NCBI GenBank assembly: GCA_963754645.1 | Contig: CAVWGP010000002.1 | Span: 62,001 to 126,000, forward strand | Reading direction: 5' to 3' | From: CAVWGP01 sp963754645 | GTDB lineage: Bacteria; Pseudomonadota; Alphaproteobacteria; Bin65 | DNA: 64,000 bases | Part shown: positions 27,958-35,578 of the stretch, piece after piece | Layout of the letters: every line of letters begins with the position of its first letter | Numbering within the stretch: the stretch's first letter is position 1 | Notes under the pieces: generated by a model | Database searches by the model: none | Seen by the model: only the letters and a program-made list of their open reading frames with translations | Told to the model about the DNA's origin: nothing | Made by a program: the position numbers and the translations under genes

Positions 27958-28022
27958 TTCTCTCGCTCCTCCGTTTGATGGGTTCGGCGACACGAAGGTC
28001 GGCCGCCCCATCGTTGTCGTTT

Positions 28023-28775
28023 CTATGCCTTCGACCGCCCCAATTCCGTGACGGACGACATCGCAATTTCGCGCGCGGCCGCCACGTGCCGCGCCATCCG
28101 TCGCCGCGCCGCGGGCCCGTCCCGACGCGCGATCGCCTCGAGAATGGCGCGATGCGCCTTCACCGTGGCTTGCCGGACTTCGGACGAATCGAACGCTTTG
28201 TCGTTGGTGGCTTCCAGGATGGCGTTCGACAGAACGTCCATGAAGCCGATCAGCAAATCGTTGCGGCTCGCGCGCGCCACCGCCATGTGCCATTCCAGAT
28301 TGGCCGCGAGATAGGCGCCGACATCGCCGATCGCGGCTTCGACCGCCGCCGTTTTCGCTTCGAGCTGGCGCAGATCGGCCTCGTCGCGGTGCCTCGCCGA
28401 AAGCTCCGCCGCGACCGCTTCGAGCGCCTCGCGCACCGTGTGCAGATCCTCGAAGCTGACGCGGCGGCCCCATATGAAAAGGTCAAGATGCCGGAAAAAC
28501 TCGCCGCCCTCGGGCCGGCGGACGCGCGAGCCGCCATTGCGGCCCGGCCGTGTTTCGATCAGGCCCTCGACCTCAAGTATGCGGAGTGCCTCGCGCACCG
28601 ACGCCCGGCTCAGGCCGGTTTGCGCAATCAGGTCGCGTTCGCTCGGCAAGACTTGGCCTTCACCCAGCGCGCCGGAGCGAATTCGCTTGCGCAAACCATC
28701 GGCCAGCACATTGCAGGCCTTGGGCACGACAATCCGCCCAAGATCGATTTCGCTTTTGTTGACAGTCAATTGCAT
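28023..28775 (-). CDS. GntR family (FadR-like) transcriptional regulator
   Basis: About 250 residues from ATG at 28775; an upstream in-frame TTG at 28835 would add 20 residues. The N-terminal winged helix shows LRKRIRSGALGEGQVLPSERDLIAQTGLSRASVREALRILEVEGLIETRPGRNGG-type text. The C-terminal FCD domain has LHTVREALEAVAAELSA and NLEWHMAVARASRN, which carry metal/ligand-binding Asp/His-type residues in this subfamily. It sits directly upstream of hyuA in the same orientation and probably controls the whole hyu-CoA-liv cluster in response to its substrate or a CoA ester. Confidence 0.9.
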   Translation of the reverse strand: MQLTVNKSEIDLGRIVVPKACNVLADGLRKRIRSGALGEGQVLPSERDLIAQTGLSRASVREALRILEVEGLIETRPGRNGGSRVRRPEGGEFFRHLDLFIWGRRVSFEDLHTVREALEAVAAELSARHRDEADLRQLEAKTAAVEAAIGDVGAYLAANLEWHMAVARASRNDLLIGFMDVLSNAILEATNDKAFDSSEVRQATVKAHRAILEAIARRDGPAARRRMARHVAAAREIAMSSVTELGRSKA

Positions 28776-28806
28776 GGAAGGCGCCGACCGCCGCTGACCT
28801 TCCCCA

Positions 28807-28820
28807 AAATATCGATATTT
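28807..28820. promoter_or_regulatory. Palindrome AAATATCGATATTT, candidate GntR operator
   Basis: Perfect 14-bp dyad in an AT-rich island (28806-28850) within otherwise GC-rich DNA, 32 bp upstream of the regulator ATG at 28775. A second AT-rich half-site (ATATTAGTCAATTAAATATT) lies next to it. Position and symmetry suit an autoregulatory operator. If the TTG at 28835 is the true start, the dyad would lie inside the coding region. Confidence 0.45.
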
Positions 28821-28900
28821 AGAAATATTAGTCAATTAAATATTTCACAGTGACGCATTGAATTGTTTTGAAACTTTCTTGATCGTGACGCAGCAATTGG

Positions 28901-29688
28901 CTGTCCCTGTCGCAAATTCAATCGGCCGAGGTAGAGTCTGAACTCGCCATGCGACCAACTCAGCGGCCTGTACGCGTACAGGCCGCTTATTCTAACCTTT
29001 GTTCAGACGCTTTTCCCAAATTGTGGCGGATGGAGTAAATGGTAGCGACAACCGTCGTTGGAAACGAAGTCGGATTGCGATGCCTCGCCCAATCGGAAGT
29101 TCGATTGGGGCGGGGCCCTCAAGTTGATTTTGAATGAAGGTTCGCCACGTTTGTGAGCGCCGCCTCTAAGATTCGGGCGTATGGCGAGATACGGTAGCCT
29201 GCGACACCAAGAAGCCGAGTTTCAGCAGCTCGCCATAAATCCGTGGCGCACCCCAGAGAAAGTTCTCTCGGGCGATCTGAGCGATCAGGCCACGGATCTC
29301 ACGGGCGATCCGTGGGCGCCCGCCACGCCAACGACCGCGTGATCGATATCCCCAGATCAGCGACAATCCCTGACGACGCCAGCGCGGGATTGTCTCCGAT
29401 TGAACAATGATCAGACTCTCACGCCACCGCTGCCACCAACGCGACAACAGAATCCAAAGCAATCGATCCGACGTACGAAAGCACGGGCGGCGGGTTCTAT
29501 TGCGCTGCAGCACAGCGACTTGGTGGCGGAGCGCAATCACCTCCATGATCAGCGCGGTGCGCGCCCGAAATTCCGCTCGCGCGGCGCCAACCGCATCACG
29601 CAGCGACCTCCACCATGTCGGTCAGGCTGTTCTTGAATGACCAAAATCGTCAACGAATCACTTCGGATCAGGTTTTGAGAAGGGACAG
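28901..29688 (-). mobile_element. Internally deleted IS with CTGTCCCT/AGGGACAG ends, copy b
   Basis: 788 bp. The left end, CTGTCCCTGTCGCAAATTCA, is the 150-bp repeat. The right end, GAGAAGGGACAG at 29677-29688, is its inverted counterpart. On the minus strand at about 29640-29166 lies the N-terminal half of a transposase: IMEVIALRHQVAVLQRNRTR, then RGRWRGGRPRIAREIRGLIAQIARENFLWGAPRIYGELLKLG-type text ending at VSQATVSR. The DDE catalytic half is absent and the frame has a slip near its start. Positions 29429-29688 match copy c at 53.8-54.07 kb closely. Non-autonomous. Confidence 0.75.
29166..29546 (-). pseudogene. Transposase, N-terminal half only
   Basis: 126 codons. Helix-turn-helix region of an IS3/IS481-type (rve superfamily) transposase, with the ENFLWGAPRIYGELLKLGF segment that normally precedes the integrase core. 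It stops at TPES with no integrase domain. See the enclosing element for ends and homologous copies. Confidence 0.75.
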
Positions 29689-29880
29689 GGACGCAGTTTC
29701 GACGAAATCTCGAGAAATACGCCGCCTGCTACGGCGGCTGCCGCACTCATTTGTCTTTGGCAAAAAATGCTCCGGTCTAGCGGCCGATCCGGTACGAAGG
29801 ACGCATCATCCGGCACGCCGCGGCCATTTCTCGGCGGCTTCCACCATCAATATGCCCGCGAAGATTTTTCAGCAGGGAAA
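29689..29880 (+). pseudogene. IS transposase C-terminal remnant (type A)
   Basis: Reads LEKYAACYGGCRTHLSLAKNAPV, an in-frame stop, then RPIRYEGRIIRHA and, in another frame, GGFHHQYAREDF. Parallels the remnant at 2929-3084 base for base in many places. Joined directly to the right end of the CTGTCCCT element, so two different ISs have recombined or nested here. Confidence 0.65.
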
Positions 29881-29958
29881 ACAGGGTCCTTGATCAGAAT
29901 CAAGGCATGTTGGCGTCTATTTGGAGTTAATTGTCATAGGCTAATCTAGGGCGCGAAA

Positions 29959-30306
29959 ATGAGCGTCGGGTTCGTTAGTCACTATTGGCGCGGTGAGGGG
30001 CGGCTTTGGGTCGTCTTTTGGATTTACGGCGTTTTGGCCAGCGCGCTGCTGACGGCAATCGTTTTGGCGGCGACTCTGAACAATTGGATCACGGCCGTCT
30101 GGGTGCTCGTCGCCTTGCTGCTGGGCGTGGCATATACGGTTTGGGTGCTGGTCAGTGTGTGGCGTTGCGCGCCAAATATAAATGACGAGCCCCTCGGTAT
30201 CCCGAAAGATACGCTCACCGCACTGGCACGCTGGCTCACAACCGCCTGGGCAATTAATATCGTCGGCCTGTCGGCGATGCTATTACAAAGCACCATTTCG
30301 CGGTGA
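29959..30306 (+). CDS. Small three-TM membrane protein, function unknown
   Basis: 115 residues. FVSHYWRGEGRLWVVFWIYGVLASALLTAIVLAA, then a second hydrophobic span (AVWVLVALLLGVAYTVWVLVSVWRCA) and a third (AWAINIVGLSAMLL). The HYWRGEGRLW opening and TVWVLVSVWRCA recur in a family of uncharacterised proteobacterial membrane proteins. No ribosome site is clear. It stands alone between IS debris and a cytochrome gene, with no visible link to denitrification. Confidence 0.6.
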   Translation: MSVGFVSHYWRGEGRLWVVFWIYGVLASALLTAIVLAATLNNWITAVWVLVALLLGVAYTVWVLVSVWRCAPNINDEPLGIPKDTLTALARWLTTAWAINIVGLSAMLLQSTISR

Positions 30307-30393
30307 CCGCCGCGCCGCACCCAATCTTATAGCGATGCGAGCTGTGGATTTCCTTGCACCGTTGGGACGAATGCAAAAAGAGAGTGCAATCTT

Positions 30394-30792
30394 ATGATAA
30401 TGTTTCGCGTGTGCTTTTTTGCATGCACAGTCCTGACATTCGGAGCGACAGCGAGCGCGCAGGATGCTGAAAAAGGCAAGAGCCAATTCGCCCAGTGCCG
30501 CGCCTGCCATACCATCGAGAAAGGGCAGAATCGTGTCGGCCCGACATTGTTCGGCATTGTCGGGAGAAAGGCGGGGACGGTCGAGAAATACGCCTATTCC
30601 CAAATCATGAAGGAGGCCGCCGAAAAGGGCTTGGTCTGGGACGAGAAGAACATGGACGAGTATCTCGAGGATCCCAACGCCTTCTTGAAAAAATATGTCG
30701 GCAAGGATTCCGCGGATAACAAGATGCCGAACAAGTTCCCCAACGAAGCGTTGCGCAAGAATGTGATCGCCTATCTCAAGACGATCCAGTGA
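30394..30792 (+). CDS. Class I c-type cytochrome (c2-like)
   Basis: 132 residues from ATG at 30394 (a second ATG at 30400 is possible). Signal peptide CFFACTVLTFGATASAQ, so the mature protein is periplasmic. Heme site CRACH with KGQNRVGPTLFGIVGRKAGT, then KDSADNKMPNKF carrying the axial Met. Size and motifs resemble cytochrome c2/c550. Convergent with nirN; it is a plausible electron donor to the NirS nitrite reductase or the NO reductase, as NirM is in Pseudomonas, but that is inference. Confidence 0.88.
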   Translation: MIMFRVCFFACTVLTFGATASAQDAEKGKSQFAQCRACHTIEKGQNRVGPTLFGIVGRKAGTVEKYAYSQIMKEAAEKGLVWDEKNMDEYLEDPNAFLKKYVGKDSADNKMPNKFPNEALRKNVIAYLKTIQ

Positions 30793-30802
30793 CGGCGGCG
30801 AA

Positions 30803-30822
30803 CGCTCACCGGCCGGTCAGCG
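30803..30822. terminator. Near-perfect 20-bp dyad between convergent cytochrome and nirN genes
   Basis: CGCTCACCGG/CCGGTCAGCG pairs over ten positions with one mismatch and could fold in either direction. It overlaps the nirN stop. No T-tract on either side, so a role as terminator is tentative. Confidence 0.3.
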
Positions 30823-32373
30823 GCTCGTGCCCTCCGAGTTCGTGATCTTGTTGTAGACATTGTACTTGCCGACGGGCTTCACCAGCGGGATGCGTCGAAT
30901 TTCAAGTAGCGTGCGTGCATCGTAGACGACGATGGCGCCGTCCATTTCCCAAAGGCTCAGCAGGGCGTGGCTGCCATCGCGCGTGAACTCGACATGCGCC
31001 GCTGTCTTCCCGGGCGCCGGCTTAAGCGTATGTGCGATTTCGAGCGTGTCCTTGTCGATGAGGTGGATCGAGTCGCGATCGTGGCTGGAAAAGACATCGA
31101 CCCAAGCGTAGCGCGAATTCTCGTGGCTGCGCATGAAGAAGCCGGGGCCCGCAGTCTTGATCTCCCTGACGACCGTCCAGCTCTCCATGTCGATGACGCT
31201 GACCTTGCCTTCCTTGAGATGCGGGGTCGCCATCACGCGGCGGCCCCGGTGGAGCCAGGTGATGCCCGAGCCGAGATGCGGCAACCCCTGGATCGGAACC
31301 TCGGCGATCTTCCGCCGCACGTTCAGATTGTAGACCATCGCCTTGCCGTCGCGTGACGCACCCACGACGGTTTCGAAGCGCGGCCCGAAGAAGAAATCGT
31401 CAAGGTAGTCATCGAGCGGCACGCGCCGGCGCGCGAAGGGCTGCTTTTCGGCGAGACCCTCGGGATTGTCCTTGTCGTAGCTGTGCACTAGGCCGGAATA
31501 GACCGGCTCGGCATTCGGGTCGTAGGACATCTCCCAGATTTCCTTGATGTCCTTGAGCGCCACGATGAAGCTCTTGCGCGGACCGGCATCGTATACCGCG
31601 CTGACCCGCGAGGTCCTGCCCTTGCTGTCTGCCGCGGTCACGACGCGATCGAGCGACAGATCCTCTGCATTCAAGACAACGACGGTATGCGGCAAATAAT
31701 TGCCGGCCATGACCCATTTGCCATCGGCCGAAACCGCGATGTTGCGCGTGTTGATGCCGGCGCGTATTTCGGCGACGAGCCGGAAGCTGTGAAGGTCGTG
31801 CTTGCTGACCCATCCGTCGCGCGAGGCAAGATAAACGAAGCGGCCGTCGGGTGAGTATTTCGCGCCGCCGTGCAAGGCGTGGCGGCTCTTGAAGCGGGCG
31901 AGCGGCTCGAAGCGGTCGCCATCGAGAATAGTAACGTGATGATCGCCGGCCTCGACGACCGTGAATAGATTGAGCGGATCGGCGGCGTGCAGCGGCTTAT
32001 CCGGCAGAGTTGCGACCGGGTTGTGCACGACATGGCTCGCCTTGATCTCGGCGGCATCCCAGCGCGGCGGAACGGCCAGGGGCTGGTAGATAAGTCCGAC
32101 GATCGCTTCGATTTGATCCTTTTCCAGTGCGTCGGCGAAACCCGGCATTTGCGTGGCGAGGCGGCCGCGGGCAACGACCTGGGCGGCCTCGCGCCTCGGC
32201 AAGCGGCCGAGATTCTCCGGCAACAAAGCCGGGCCGGTGCCGCCGAATCGGTCGGCCCCGTGACACGCGGCACAGTGAGTCTTGTAAAGCGCTTCGGCCC
32301 CGCCATCGGCCTGAGCGGCTTTGCCGCCCGCGAGGATGACGGCGAATGCGAGGGCGAACCTATGGGATCGCAT
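30817..32373 (-). CDS. nirN: NirN: cytochrome c/heme d1-binding protein (dihydro-heme d1 dehydrogenase)
   Basis: About 518 residues from ATG at 32373 (MRSHRFALAFAVILAGG signal peptide), overlapping nirJ by 14 bp. N-terminal class I cytochrome domain with CAACH at about residue 35, followed by an eight-bladed d1-type propeller: KYSPDGRFVYLASRDGWVSK, ISVSADGKWVMAGNYLPHT-like repeats and the terminal KPVGKYNVYNKI (compare TPTGKFNVFNT at the end of NirS). NirN performs the last oxidation in heme d1 assembly and hands the cofactor to NirS in the periplasm. Last gene of the nir operon. Confidence 0.9.
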   Translation of the reverse strand: MRSHRFALAFAVILAGGKAAQADGGAEALYKTHCAACHGADRFGGTGPALLPENLGRLPRREAAQVVARGRLATQMPGFADALEKDQIEAIVGLIYQPLAVPPRWDAAEIKASHVVHNPVATLPDKPLHAADPLNLFTVVEAGDHHVTILDGDRFEPLARFKSRHALHGGAKYSPDGRFVYLASRDGWVSKHDLHSFRLVAEIRAGINTRNIAVSADGKWVMAGNYLPHTVVVLNAEDLSLDRVVTAADSKGRTSRVSAVYDAGPRKSFIVALKDIKEIWEMSYDPNAEPVYSGLVHSYDKDNPEGLAEKQPFARRRVPLDDYLDDFFFGPRFETVVGASRDGKAMVYNLNVRRKIAEVPIQGLPHLGSGITWLHRGRRVMATPHLKEGKVSVIDMESWTVVREIKTAGPGFFMRSHENSRYAWVDVFSSHDRDSIHLIDKDTLEIAHTLKPAPGKTAAHVEFTRDGSHALLSLWEMDGAIVVYDARTLLEIRRIPLVKPVGKYNVYNKITNSEGTSR

Positions 32374-33556
32374 GCGCACAATCTGCCTCCACGATCTGGC
32401 GCGCCGTGTCCGGTTCGGCGAGACCGATTTCGTCATCGGTTAGATAGCAGCCTGGGTCTTCCGCCCACGCGTCGCCGGTGACCTGCAGCGCGCGAACGCG
32501 CGTGTTGCCGCCGCAGATGTCGAAGTGGCGGCACGATGCGCAGCGGCCCTTGATCCGGCGCGGCCGCGCTTTGAGCCCGGCCAAGATCGTGTCGGACGTA
32601 TCGCGCCAAATCGCCGAGAATGGCCGCTCGCGCACATTGCCGAGCGAATGGTGCCACCACATGGTGTCGGGATGCACGTTGCCGAGATTGTCGATATTGG
32701 CGACGTTGACGCCCGAGGCATTGCCGCCCCATTGCACGAGCTTGGCGCGGACATGATCCGCCAAATCGGGGAACCGATTGCGCACCCAATGCAGCAGGTA
32801 CACGCCGTCGGCGTCGTTATTGCCGGTGACGAATTCCTTGCCGCTTCCGGCCTGGGCCTGTCGCCACGCCTCGTCGAATAGCAGGTCCATGGCCCAGCGC
32901 GTCGTGCGGAAATAGGCATCGTCGCGCCGATTCTTGTTGCCGCGGCCGGCATAGTTGAGATGCGAGAGATAAAACTTGTCGACGGCCTCGCGCTCCATGA
33001 GTTCGAGCAGCCGCGGCAAATCCTGGGCGTTGTCGTTGGTGATGGTGAAGCGTAGGCCGAGTTTGATCCCGTGCGCGCGGCACAGCCGAATTCCCCTGAG
33101 CGACGCGGCGAAGGCGCCCGGCTTGCGGCGGAAGGCGTCGTGCACCGCGCCGATCCCGTCCAGGCTGATGCCCGCATAGTCGTAGCCAATGCCGGCGATG
33201 GCGGCGATGTTGCGCTCGCCGATCAGCGTGCCGTTGGTGGAAAGGCCGACATAAAAGCCCATGAGCTTGGCGCGGCGCGAGACATCGAAAATATCGGGAC
33301 GCAGCAGCGGCTCGCCGCCCGACAAGATCAGCACCGGGACGCGAAATGCCTTGAGATCGTCGAGGACGCAATTGACCTCCGGAGTCGTGAGCTCGCCGGC
33401 GAAATCGACATCGGCCGAGATCGAATAACAGTGTTTGCAATTGAGATTGCAGCGCCGCACTAGATTCCAGATCACCACCGGGCCAGGCAGGTCGCGCCGT
33501 GGGCCCGCCGGCGTCGGGTTTAAGATTTCGCGCATGAACTGGGAAATGCGGAACAT
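32360..33556 (-). CDS. nirJ: NirJ: radical SAM heme d1 biosynthesis protein
   Basis: 398 residues from ATG at 33556. Radical-SAM cluster CNLNCKHC after WNLVRRCN, then ILSGGEPLLRPDIF and VGLSTNGTL. The C-terminal SPASM-type cysteines are CASCRHFDICGGNTRVRA with a further Cys in DPGCYL. Removes the two propionate side chains of 12,18-didecarboxysiroheme during heme d1 synthesis in the cytoplasm. Lies between nirH and nirN, in the order known from Pseudomonas. Confidence 0.93.
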   Translation of the reverse strand: MFRISQFMREILNPTPAGPRRDLPGPVVIWNLVRRCNLNCKHCYSISADVDFAGELTTPEVNCVLDDLKAFRVPVLILSGGEPLLRPDIFDVSRRAKLMGFYVGLSTNGTLIGERNIAAIAGIGYDYAGISLDGIGAVHDAFRRKPGAFAASLRGIRLCRAHGIKLGLRFTITNDNAQDLPRLLELMEREAVDKFYLSHLNYAGRGNKNRRDDAYFRTTRWAMDLLFDEAWRQAQAGSGKEFVTGNNDADGVYLLHWVRNRFPDLADHVRAKLVQWGGNASGVNVANIDNLGNVHPDTMWWHHSLGNVRERPFSAIWRDTSDTILAGLKARPRRIKGRCASCRHFDICGGNTRVRALQVTGDAWAEDPGCYLTDDEIGLAEPDTARQIVEADCAHAIP

Positions 33557-33575
33557 CGCTCGCTCGCTTTCGTTT

Positions 33576-34076
33576 TCACGCGGCCAATCGCAGGCCCGTT
33601 TTCTTAAGAATGCGCGTCGAATAGAGGATATCGCGGGCCCGGCAGGCCGCGCCGAGCAAAACGCCGATCGTCTCGATCTTGCCTTCGACCTCGCCGCGAT
33701 CGCGGCCATGGACCATGGCAAAGAGATTGAAGGGCCATTCGGGCAAGTGGCGTGGCCGGCGATAGCAATGGCTGACGAAATCCAGCGCGCCGACGCGCGG
33801 GCCGAGTGCTGCTATGCGCGCATCGTCGATGTCCCAAACAGTCATGGCGTTGGCGCGAAAGCCGAGGGCATAGTGGTTCGGCACCGCGCCGATGCGGCGC
33901 AGGGCGCCGGTTCGCGCCATGCGCCGCAGGCGCGTCATGACGTCATCGGGCGTCAGTTCGAGCAACTCCGCGATCGCGTGATAGGGGCGGGGCGTCAGCG
34001 GCAAGCCGGCCTGCGTCGCCACGATGATGCGCCGGTCGGTCTCGTCAAGCATCGGCTTTGGCGGCAGCTTTGTCAC
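33576..34076 (-). CDS. nirH: NirH: siroheme decarboxylase subunit (AsnC/Lrp-like fold)
   Basis: 166 residues from GTG at 34076, whose GTGA overlaps the nirG stop. N-terminal Lrp-type helix-turn-helix (LDETDRRIIVATQAGLPLTPRPYHAIAELLELTPDDVMTRL), then GALRRIGAVPNHYALGFRANAMTVWDI and the catalytic-type RRPRHLPEWPFNLFAMVHG. NirDLGH complexes convert siroheme to 12,18-didecarboxysiroheme. Assignment as H rather than L rests on gene order; the two are paralogues. Confidence 0.85.
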   Translation of the reverse strand: MTKLPPKPMLDETDRRIIVATQAGLPLTPRPYHAIAELLELTPDDVMTRLRRMARTGALRRIGAVPNHYALGFRANAMTVWDIDDARIAALGPRVGALDFVSHCYRRPRHLPEWPFNLFAMVHGRDRGEVEGKIETIGVLLGAACRARDILYSTRILKKTGLRLAA

Positions 34077-34558
34077 AGATCGAACTTCAGGCCGATAAAG
34101 TATTCGTCTAGCTTGGGAAAGTCGTAAATTTTGCAGCCGGTTTTTCGCTCGATTTCCGCGACAAGGCTGGGAATCCGCTCGGCGCTTTCGGTCGCCAGCA
34201 CGAACCACATGTTGAGCCTATGGCCGCGGGCATAGTTATGGGCGACCTCCGGCCAGCCGTTCACTTCGGCGGCAACGTCATCGAAACTTTCCTCCGGCAC
34301 CGACATGGCCGCGAGCGTCAAGGCGCCGCCCATTCTTTCGGCGTTGTAAAGCGGCCCGAACCGGGTCAGCGCGCCGCGCGCGAGCAGCGCGGCCAGCCGG
34401 TCAATCAGCTCTTGCTCGCTCAAGTCGAGGGTGGCGGCCGCCTCAGCATAGGGCCGGTCGCTGATCGGAAAGCCGCCCTGCAGGGCGTTGACGATAGCCC
34501 GGTCGATCTCGTCGAGCGCCGTCGCGTCGTTGGCTCGCGCGGGAGTCGGTCGTGTCAT
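34073..34558 (-). CDS. nirG: NirG: siroheme decarboxylase subunit (AsnC/Lrp-like fold)
   Basis: 161 residues from ATG at 34558, with 4-bp overlaps on both sides. LDEIDRAIVNALQGGFPISDRPYAEAAATLDLSEQELIDRLAALLARGALTRFGPLYNAERMGG is the Lrp-like N-terminus of the NirG/NirD type, followed by VAHNYARGHRLNMWFVLA, where the NYxR-H-NMWF motif replaces the RRP-PY/FNLF motif of L/H. Partner in siroheme decarboxylation. Confidence 0.85.
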   Translation of the reverse strand: MTRPTPARANDATALDEIDRAIVNALQGGFPISDRPYAEAAATLDLSEQELIDRLAALLARGALTRFGPLYNAERMGGALTLAAMSVPEESFDDVAAEVNGWPEVAHNYARGHRLNMWFVLATESAERIPSLVAEIERKTGCKIYDFPKLDEYFIGLKFDL

Positions 34559-35058
34559 GGTGCGCTCGACGTCGACGGCGTTTCGGAGTAACGCGCGCCG
34601 CGCTGCTTGAATCGGCGCCGGCTGAACAGGACGGCGCGCGGAACGCCGGCGAGGGATAAGGCCGCCGCAAGACGCTCAACCTCGGACAGAACGTCGGCGC
34701 GATCACGGCCATGAAGCATGCAGAAAAGATTGTAAGGCCAGCCCGGCAACCGGCGCGGTCGCCGGTAGCTGAGCGACACGCTCGGCCAGCGGCCGAGCGC
34801 GGCGCCGATTCGGTCCACCTCGTCATCGGGCACGTCCCAAACCACCATGGCATTTGCGACATAACCAAGCTCGCGATGATTGACGATCAAGCCTAGTCGG
34901 CGAACCACGCCGGCATCGATGAGCCGCCGAAGCCGTCCCATTGTCGCTTTTTCCGTTGAGCCGGTGCGCTGGGCGAGCACGCGATAGGGCCGCGCCGTCA
35001 AGGGCAGGCCGTCCTCGATAGCCGCGAGCGTTCGGCGGTCCTGCTGCGTCATGTCCAT
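34555..35058 (-). CDS. nirL: NirL: siroheme decarboxylase subunit (AsnC/Lrp-like fold)
   Basis: 167 residues from ATG at 35058, overlapping nirD by 10 bp and nirG by 4 bp. QDRRTLAAIEDGLPLTARPYRVLAQRTGSTEKATMGRLRRLIDAGVVRRLGLIVNHRELGYVANAMVVWDVPDDEV and RRPRRLPGWPYNLFCMLHGRDR mark the L/H type. Residues in the RRPRRLP-WPYNLF segment line the siroheme site in characterised homologues. Confidence 0.85.
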   Translation of the reverse strand: MDMTQQDRRTLAAIEDGLPLTARPYRVLAQRTGSTEKATMGRLRRLIDAGVVRRLGLIVNHRELGYVANAMVVWDVPDDEVDRIGAALGRWPSVSLSYRRPRRLPGWPYNLFCMLHGRDRADVLSEVERLAAALSLAGVPRAVLFSRRRFKQRGARYSETPSTSSAP

Positions 35059-35570
35059 CGTATCGGGAATCCGAGATCGATATGGTAGGCGCTCTCAAGC
35101 GGCAGATCGAGCACATCGAGCCCGCTTGTCGTGGCAATTTCGGCGAGCACCTCGCGCACGCGATCCTCGGTCCGCGCCGTGACCACGAACCACAAGTTGA
35201 ACGCGTGTTCGCGCTCGTAATTGTGATTCACCTCGCGATAGGCGCTGATCAAAGCAGCGACCTCGTCAAGGCGCTCGTTGGGCACAGCCATGGCCGCCAG
35301 CGTGCTGCATCCGGCCCGGTGCGGCGCGATGACGGCGCCGAGCCGACTCACCACGCCGCGTTCTTCAAGCCGCCGAATTGCTTCGATAACGTCCGCCTCG
35401 GCCGCGCCGAGCCGCTCCGCCATGTCGAGGAAAGGCCGCTCCACCAGCGGGAAATCGCGCTGATAGAAGTCGACGAGTTGCTTCTCGATGTCCGTCAGCG
35501 GGTCGGCGACAAACTCGCCCGGAACTAGCGCTGCGCCGGGCCTCGGTCTATCGGGATGCAAGCGGTCCAT
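35049..35570 (-). CDS. nirD: NirD: siroheme decarboxylase subunit (AsnC/Lrp-like fold)
   Basis: 173 residues from ATG at 35570, 8 bp after nirF. LTDIEKQLVDFYQRDFPLVERPFLDMAERLGAAEADVIEAIRRLEERGVVSRLGAVIAPHRAGCSTLAAMAVP and VNHNYEREHAFNLWFVVTA give the D/G-type signature. The first gene of the D-L-G-H decarboxylase set, which here is four separate genes, not the fused forms seen in some bacteria. Confidence 0.86.
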   Translation of the reverse strand: MDRLHPDRPRPGAALVPGEFVADPLTDIEKQLVDFYQRDFPLVERPFLDMAERLGAAEADVIEAIRRLEERGVVSRLGAVIAPHRAGCSTLAAMAVPNERLDEVAALISAYREVNHNYEREHAFNLWFVVTARTEDRVREVLAEIATTSGLDVLDLPLESAYHIDLGFPIRWT

Positions 35571-35578
35571 CGTTGCGC

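Noticed and set aside
31353..31547. Short plus-strand frames inside nirN
   Set aside because: Arginine-rich noise in GC-rich antisense DNA.
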